The notes under the pieces were generated by a model. That model was not told the DNA's origin. It ran no database searches and saw only the letters and a program-made list of their open reading frames with translations. Positions 60,301-64,000 of a stretch of DNA of 64,000 nucleotides are shown piece by piece. Positions within the stretch are counted from its first letter, which is position 1. Every line of letters begins with the position of its first letter. Both the position numbers and the translations under genes were made by a program. The stretch is from Candidatus Reidiella endopervernicosa (lineage in GTDB: Bacteria; Pseudomonadota; Gammaproteobacteria; GCF-013343005): NCBI RefSeq assembly GCF_013343005.1, contig NZ_CP054491.1, positions 2,710,501-2,774,500 of the forward strand. The letters run 5' to 3'.

Positions 60301-60515
60301 GCGGAGACAAGGTGCTCTACCTCGGCAGCCGTAGCACCTGGGTATGGAATAAAGACATTGGCAAAGGTGACATTGATCTGAGGCTCCTCTTCACGAGGTG
60401 TTATCGCCACTGCAAAAATACCCAGTAGAAGTCCCACCAGCGCGAGTAATGGTGTGATTTCGGAGACCAGGAATTTTTTTGCTATAGAGCCAGAGATACC
60501 GAGTCTTTCACTCAT
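57303..60515 (-). CDS. RND efflux permease
   Basis: A 1,070-residue AcrB-type inner-membrane pump with 12 expected helices and two large periplasmic loops. TM4 has the proton-relay pair in GILVDDAIVVVENIHRH; a long first porter domain starts PREEEPQINVTFANVFIPYPGA. The substrate range cannot be read from sequence; sequences like this are common in non-enteric RND pumps with separate outer-membrane channels. It overlaps the adaptor gene by 4 nt (ATGA), so translation is coupled. Confidence 0.94.
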   Translation of the reverse strand: MSERLGISGSIAKKFLVSEITPLLALVGLLLGIFAVAITPREEEPQINVTFANVFIPYPGATAAEVEHLVSAPAEQVLSEIKGIKHVYSVSRPGMAVLTIQFKVGEDRTQAIVRLYNKIYSNSDWLPSNLGVGQPIIKPKGIDDVPIVSLTLWSESEQTGGAELQQVAHAIEAELKRVPGTRDIYTVGGPDRVVHLQLDVQKLAGYGVVVEDLQQALVSGNRSQAAGVMVSSNEEIVVQAGTFLSSAEEIGALVVAMHDGAPIYLNDVAEISFGSDQPERYVWFGTGPAADEKGIEARGEFPAVTVAIAKQPGSNAVDIADQVIERFEQLKGVFVPEGVNATVTRNYGATADDKAQTLIGKLIFATGFVVLLVLVALGRREAFIVGTAVVITLAITLFASWAWGFTLNRVSLFALIFSIGILVDDAIVVVENIHRHMQLGKRNLLESIPLAVDEVGGPTILATFTVIAALLPMAFVSGLMGPYMSPIPINASIGMVISLAVAFVVTPWLSNKVLANHHVGNSGDESDAALQRFFQRVMGPFLNAEQGRSKRRLLTLLIVVAIAGSVGLAGVKLVVLKMLPFDNKSEFQVVVDMPEGTTVEETAAVLGELGRQIATVPEVSDYQVYVGTASPIDFNGLIRQYYLRSGANVGDIQVNLVDKSKRDRKSHAIARGVREALQTIGQRYSANVKVVEVPPGPPVQSPLVAEVYGLDYQGQIAVAKQVRGVIESTADIVDVDDSVETEAPRLVVSVDRQKAAHLGVSQQAVSDLLTTALSGSDVGYLHGPHVKYAIPIRVEATVADKADIETLLGLKVRRQNGEMLPLSEIVSVQRTSRENAIYHKDLLPVVMVTADMAGDLDSPLYGMFDAMGSLAKAELDQGGLEQFLINQPANPYAYSIKWDGEWQVTYETFRDMGIAYSIGLILIYLLVVAQFRSYLVPLIIMAPIPLTIIGVMPGHALLGAQFTATSMIGMIALAGIIVRNSILLVDFVNDQVAGGSSLQQAVILAASVRAKPIILTGLAAMLGAFFILDDPIFSGLAISLIFGIFVSTLLTLLVIPVMYYALMYKRLDQQ

Positions 60516-61552
60516 TTCCCATCCCTACCCTGCTGCTTCAGCACCACACCCGCACGGACTGGATCTAGCGCGATACTCTCGCCTGAACGCAGACCAGAGA
60601 GCACTTCGACCCTGGCTTCCGACTGCCTTTGTCCAAGTCGAATGTGTCGGAGAGAAACTCGCCCATTGGTATCAACCACATAGACACCCGTAACCTCACT
60701 TCGATAGGCCACACTCTCTAGTGGAATCACAATCTTCTCACTACTGCCAACGGAGACTGACACCTTGATAAACATGCCTGGATAGAGATCATGCTGACCT
60801 TCAGGAAGGGCCAAACGCATCTTGAATGCGTGACTCGTACTATTGGCAATTGGGAAGAGTGTTACGTGCTTCGACTCTAGCAGACGACCATCTGGGAGGA
60901 CCCCCTGCATTTTGGCACCCGAACGAACAGTCGGCATCAGCGACTGTGGCACCTCGACCGTTATTCGTAACGCCTCTAGGGAGAGACCGCTCATCAGATG
61001 CGTGCCAATTGATGCCATCTCACCAATCTCAACATGGCGCTCGGTCACAATTCCACTATAGGGCGCCTTGACCGTAGTTTGAGCTAATGCCTCTTGTGCT
61101 TCCTCAACACCCGCTTTTGCAGCCCCCCTACGAGCTGTTGCCGATTTAAACGCTGCTTCCGCCTGATCTAGCTTAGATTTGGCCACCAGCTTCTTAGCAT
61201 AGATCTCTTTTGTCCGATCATACTCACTATGCGCCCCATCAAGACGCGCCTGAGTCTCTTGAAATACGGCCTCAGCTGAATTCATTGCAGCACGTTGCGT
61301 GGTGTCCCGAATTTTTAATAAAACATCACCACGCTTAACGTAGTCATCAATATCAAAATAGATCGACTCGATTCGTCCACTTGCCTGGGAAGAGACAGTT
61401 GATCGATTCACAGCCTCAACGAGCCCATCTAGCAGCCTCACATCCTCCACCGGCACCTTATCAACCATGATTCGCTGTAGATCAACGGTAGCAGCATGGA
61501 GAGAGCTAAACGCAGACAGACAGAGTACCATTACAAATCGTATAACAATCAT
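60512..61552 (-). CDS. RND periplasmic adaptor (membrane-fusion protein)
   Basis: A 346-residue MFP with a signal peptide (FVMVLCLSAFSSLHA). The barrel-sandwich region starts at SGRIESIYFDIDDYVKRGDVLLKI, a coiled-coil hairpin follows (about 85-150), and the region after it contains KAPYSGIVTERHVEIGEM and the membrane-proximal domain. It connects the RND pump to an outer-membrane channel, which is not encoded in this window. It is the first gene of the adaptor-pump pair. Confidence 0.92.
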   Translation of the reverse strand: MIVIRFVMVLCLSAFSSLHAATVDLQRIMVDKVPVEDVRLLDGLVEAVNRSTVSSQASGRIESIYFDIDDYVKRGDVLLKIRDTTQRAAMNSAEAVFQETQARLDGAHSEYDRTKEIYAKKLVAKSKLDQAEAAFKSATARRGAAKAGVEEAQEALAQTTVKAPYSGIVTERHVEIGEMASIGTHLMSGLSLEALRITVEVPQSLMPTVRSGAKMQGVLPDGRLLESKHVTLFPIANSTSHAFKMRLALPEGQHDLYPGMFIKVSVSVGSSEKIVIPLESVAYRSEVTGVYVVDTNGRVSLRHIRLGQRQSEARVEVLSGLRSGESIALDPVRAGVVLKQQGRDGK

Positions 61553-61664
61553 TATCGACCCTCAATTCATTAGTTACGGCAATAACAAAATGCCCAGCAA
61601 CATTAGTTAGAATTAATATAATGGCGGACCCCTAATAATTAAACCCCCTTATGCTGCCATAAAC

Positions 61665-61972
61665 AAAAAGCCCGTCCGGAGTCGCTATTTTGCGAAAGTT
61701 TGTTTTGGGCATCCAAGCCCAAGCAAACAGCAAAAACTTAACGCGACCGTTTATGCCTGCGGCGCCCCGACGTCCTGCGTACGTTGCGTAATCACCTCTT
61801 CGCGGCTCTACACAACTCCCTCAGTGACTCTACGCCGACATAAAGCCGCTGCTGCATCTTCTCCGTCGTTCGCTCGCGCTCTCAACTACGAATAGGCAGA
61901 CGGCGTCGACTATCGGGACTAACCGCCCTCACTTCGCTCTCCATGGCGGTCAGCGAATGACAGGGCTTTTTA
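61665..61972 (-). terminator. Intrinsic terminator split by repeat copy 3
   Basis: AAAAAGCCC (left) and GGGCTTTTT (right) are a perfect 9-bp inverted repeat that would be an ordinary terminator with a short loop. They are now separated by about 290 nt of repeat. On the minus strand the right arm and A-run come first, then the repeat and the GGGCTTTTT arm. Confidence 0.6.
61676..61955 (+). repeat. Dispersed 280-bp repeat, copy 3, inside a terminator
   Basis: Plus-strand copy, starting CCGGAGTCGCTATTTTGCG and ending CCATGGCGGTCAGCG. Near one end TTTTGC/GCAAAA and GTTTGTTTTGGGC/GCCCAAGCAAAC form a long hairpin (61,688-61,735); near the other CTAACCGCC/GGCGGTCAG pairs (61,919-61,953). The sequence on the two sides, AAAAAGCCCGT and GACAGGGCTTTTT, are the halves of one terminator stem. 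So the element lies in the loop of the terminator of the exported-protein gene at 61,986. Confidence 0.92.
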
Positions 61973-61985
61973 TAGATCTCAACTT

Positions 61986-62915
61986 CTATTTCTTATATTT
62001 ACTCGGATCACCACCACTAACTGTGGCAAAAGCAGCGCCAATCGCATTCGGTGAAGCCATGATATTCATAAAGCTCTTGTCTCCCATCATGCTGAGATCC
62101 GGGAACGCCATGGCAATACGGAAACGACCATGCAGTGCGTAGACATCACCATCTTTGACCAGAATCTCATAGGGAAGCATCGCAGTATGCTTGAGCTTAC
62201 CAAAATCGATAACACCCATGATTGACTTGTCATCTGCATCGGAATTATCGGTGCCCGCCTGCAAACCAACGGCAAATAACGTCTGGCCACTGCCATCGAT
62301 ATCGATTCGACCAATCTTTACAACACCTGCCTTTTTGGCCGCAAGACCCGCTTCAACCGCACGTACCGCCTCTGCTTGTGAACCATAGCTTACAAGCTCG
62401 TAGGGTTCATCAAAATACTCCATACCAAAGGTGTAGTGATACTTCTTCAATTTTCTCTTCTTAAGACCGCGCTTGGAGCCAAACTCCTCTTTCTTACCCA
62501 GCAGCTTTGCCAACTGCTTATAGGTATTTTGAAGGTCATCTGACATCCGGTAGGCATATGCCATGTAGGTAGGATTGAAGAAGGCAACCTGAATCTTGCC
62601 GCCATCTTTGGTAACAGAGACACGTTGCCCAGCCGCATAGGCACCACCCTTCGCCTTTGATGCCGCTTTAATTATGGCCTTATTAGTGATGACAAAAACG
62701 TGGGCATTATCGTATGGCACATACTCACCAACCAGATCAAAACCGCCACCCTTCAGTTTGTTACGTACTTCATTGACCTTGGCAGCCATATCACCACTAG
62801 AAACAGAAGCCAGAACATAGGGTTTATAACGTGGCTTCTTTGCTGCAGTCGCTGGATTAACCAAGCCTAACGCAATTATTCCAACCACAAACAGACGAAA
62901 TATTGTTTTTATCAT
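61986..62915 (-). CDS. Exported protein of unknown function
   Basis: A 309-residue protein with a signal peptide (FRLFVVGIIALGLVNPATA) ending in AKKPRYKPY. I start at the ATG at 62,915, 6 nt after AGGAGG; Mets upstream overlap that site. The mature part has a region KLKGGGFDLVGEYVPYDNAHVFVITN similar in shape to small periplasmic folds and a basic stretch RGLKKRKLKKYHY, and ends with GDPSKYKK. I do not recognise a family. It is transcribed in the same direction as the RND pair, but separated by repeat copy 3. Confidence 0.75.
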   Translation of the reverse strand: MIKTIFRLFVVGIIALGLVNPATAAKKPRYKPYVLASVSSGDMAAKVNEVRNKLKGGGFDLVGEYVPYDNAHVFVITNKAIIKAASKAKGGAYAAGQRVSVTKDGGKIQVAFFNPTYMAYAYRMSDDLQNTYKQLAKLLGKKEEFGSKRGLKKRKLKKYHYTFGMEYFDEPYELVSYGSQAEAVRAVEAGLAAKKAGVVKIGRIDIDGSGQTLFAVGLQAGTDNSDADDKSIMGVIDFGKLKHTAMLPYEILVKDGDVYALHGRFRIAMAFPDLSMMGDKSFMNIMASPNAIGAAFATVSGGDPSKYKK

Positions 62916-62990
62916 TACCATCCTCCTCACAGATACTGCATAAATATTATTGTCATGCTTTTATGTCAGAAACACTCTAGGCATGCAAGC

Positions 62991-63023
62991 AAAAAAAACG
63001 GGAGCCGAAGCTCCCGTCTTTAT
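62991..63023 (-). terminator. Terminator of the FadL-family gene
   Basis: On the minus strand ACGGGAGC and GCTCCCGT arms around a short CGAA-type loop are followed by TTTTTTTT. It begins 20 nt after the stop of the broken outer-membrane protein. Confidence 0.92.
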
Positions 63024-63042
63024 TACAGCTTGTAGCTAGCTC

Positions 63043-64000
63043 TTAGAACTTCGCAGAGTACATGAACTGGAAGTTGTTCTGAGCGTGATCAATTTTGACA
63101 CCACTACCAGAAGTATCGGTCTGCATCAGTGCACGAGCATATGAAACGTTGATCTCAGAGTCGTCCTCAAGTACGTAGCCCAGACCCAGCGTTACATGCT
63201 GCTCAGGGTCGCAGGAAGAGAAAATTAAGGGTGCTGCTAGGGATTGGATTGGTACCACGGTTGTAACCGGCACGCAGAGTAACCGCATCATTAACTGCAA
63301 ATGCACCGCCCAAAGAAACCACGGTCTGGTCTTCCCACTCCATTGGCATCATCATATCGATTCGACCAGTAGCATTTGAGAAGGTCATTTCGAAGTTCTT
63401 CATAGTTTCAGACCAGCGGATACGCTTTACATCCAGCGCCAGCTGAATCTGGTCATTTGGGGTCACAGAGGCCGAGTGCGAAGGTAGATGGCCACTGGAA
63501 ATTCTTCACGGTGATATCACCTGTGTCCATGAGTCCACCGTCGTAATGAGATTTACACCGGCATCAAGATCACTCATGTAGGTCTTGGAGTGGAAGGTTG
63601 CACCAACCGCAAGCACATCGTTGGCCTGATAGTGAATACCGAGCTTACCAGCTAAACCGTAGCCCTTAGCTGCACCAGTGAAGCGGCTATCATCGGAGAA
63701 GTCGAGCTGTACAGCATCAAACGGATCGGCACAACCGAAACCGTAGGTATCCGCAGTCACCATACCACTCATATCTGCACAACCCATCGTCATGCGCATG
63801 TCCATGCCGGCCCATACCAGGTCAGCACTACCCGCAATAGTCAGCTGATCGTTAACATTGAAGGCAACAGGCAGAATCAGACGGCCAACACCAACCACAG
63901 ATCGAACTTCCTGTACGCTTCCACTAACAGCATTAGTTGCCGGCGCACCGCCACCACCCGCAACTGGAGGCTGTGCAGGCCAGGTATCAGTATCGTAGTC
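63043..64000 (-). pseudogene. FadL/OmpP1-family outer-membrane porin, frameshifted and partial
   Basis: The minus-strand frames together form the C-terminal part of a FadL-type long-chain fatty acid or hydrocarbon channel. The first (64,000-63,506) reads through VVGVGRLILPVAFNVNDQ to KLGIHYQANDVLAVGATFHS. The second reads GGLMDTGDITVKNFQWPSTF. The third (63,466-63,203) gives TPNDQIQLALDVKRIRW and RAGYNRGTNPIP. The fourth ends SGVKIDHAQNNFQFMYSAKF. Joins need indels at about 63,545, 63,470 and 63,230, and the last residue is Phe, as in outer-membrane barrels. The gene is cut by the window's right edge. Confidence 0.8.

Overview
This is a 64-kb chromosomal stretch from a gammaproteobacterium. 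The content supports that: split parC/parE genes, BamC, EttA, HtpX, an xseB-ispA-dxs group, a glyA-nrdR-ribD-ribE-ribBX-ribH-nusB-thiL-pgpA group, dapA-bamC, and a large single-chain PurL. FolE2, several c-di-GMP proteins and a FadL-type porin fit an aquatic, possibly chromatialean or sulfur-oxidising, lineage; that placement is inference. There are no rRNA or tRNA genes, CRISPR arrays, integrases or intact insertion sequences.

Layout. 1-8 kb: the end of a FimX-like degenerate GGDEF/EAL protein, DUF1015, HtpX, ParC and an intact GGDEF-EAL protein. 7.6-13.5 kb: methyltransferase, small membrane proteins (DUF2784, DUF4389), an RluA-type pseudouridine synthase, an AIGQ-repeat protein, a YdjM-like membrane protein, a ceramidase-like (CREST) protein and an RDD protein. 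13.5-18.2 kb: ParE, a CNP1-like protein and a frameshifted chemoreceptor. 19-25 kb: xseB-ispA-isochorismatase-dxs, QueD-FolE2, a retropepsin and YjbQ. 25-28.7 kb: an unrecognised 637-residue protein with a phosphate-binding loop at its extreme C-terminus, a small unknown and a DUF4382 lipoprotein. 28.7-36 kb: the riboflavin/thiamin/glyA block. 36.6-43.2 kb: a signalling cassette of a giant hybrid kinase with Hpt, a REC-PP2C-HATPase regulator and a STAS antagonist, resembling the HsbR/HsbA partner switch. 43.4-57.2 kb: EttA, PurL, methyltransferase, BamC, DapA, GcvR-like, Bcp, PhoH, AI-2E permease, an unknown and a LysR regulator. 57.3-64 kb: an RND pump with its adaptor, an unknown exported protein and a broken FadL-family porin running off the edge.

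The most unusual signal is a non-coding dispersed repeat of about 280 bp. Three nearly identical copies lie at 18.4, 42.6 and 61.7 kb. Each has a potential hairpin near both ends. One copy sits where the start codon of the signalling regulator should be, and another sits in the loop of an intrinsic terminator. It behaves like a small mobile, probably non-autonomous, element that I cannot name.

Several genes are out of frame by small indels: the DUF4389 protein, the 5' end of the pseudouridine synthase, the chemoreceptor, and FadL three times. They may be genuine decay or assembly errors; reads would decide. Possible regulatory sites include a CsoR-family-like palindrome near 27.2 kb and PurR-like inverted CAAACGTTG sites upstream of glyA.
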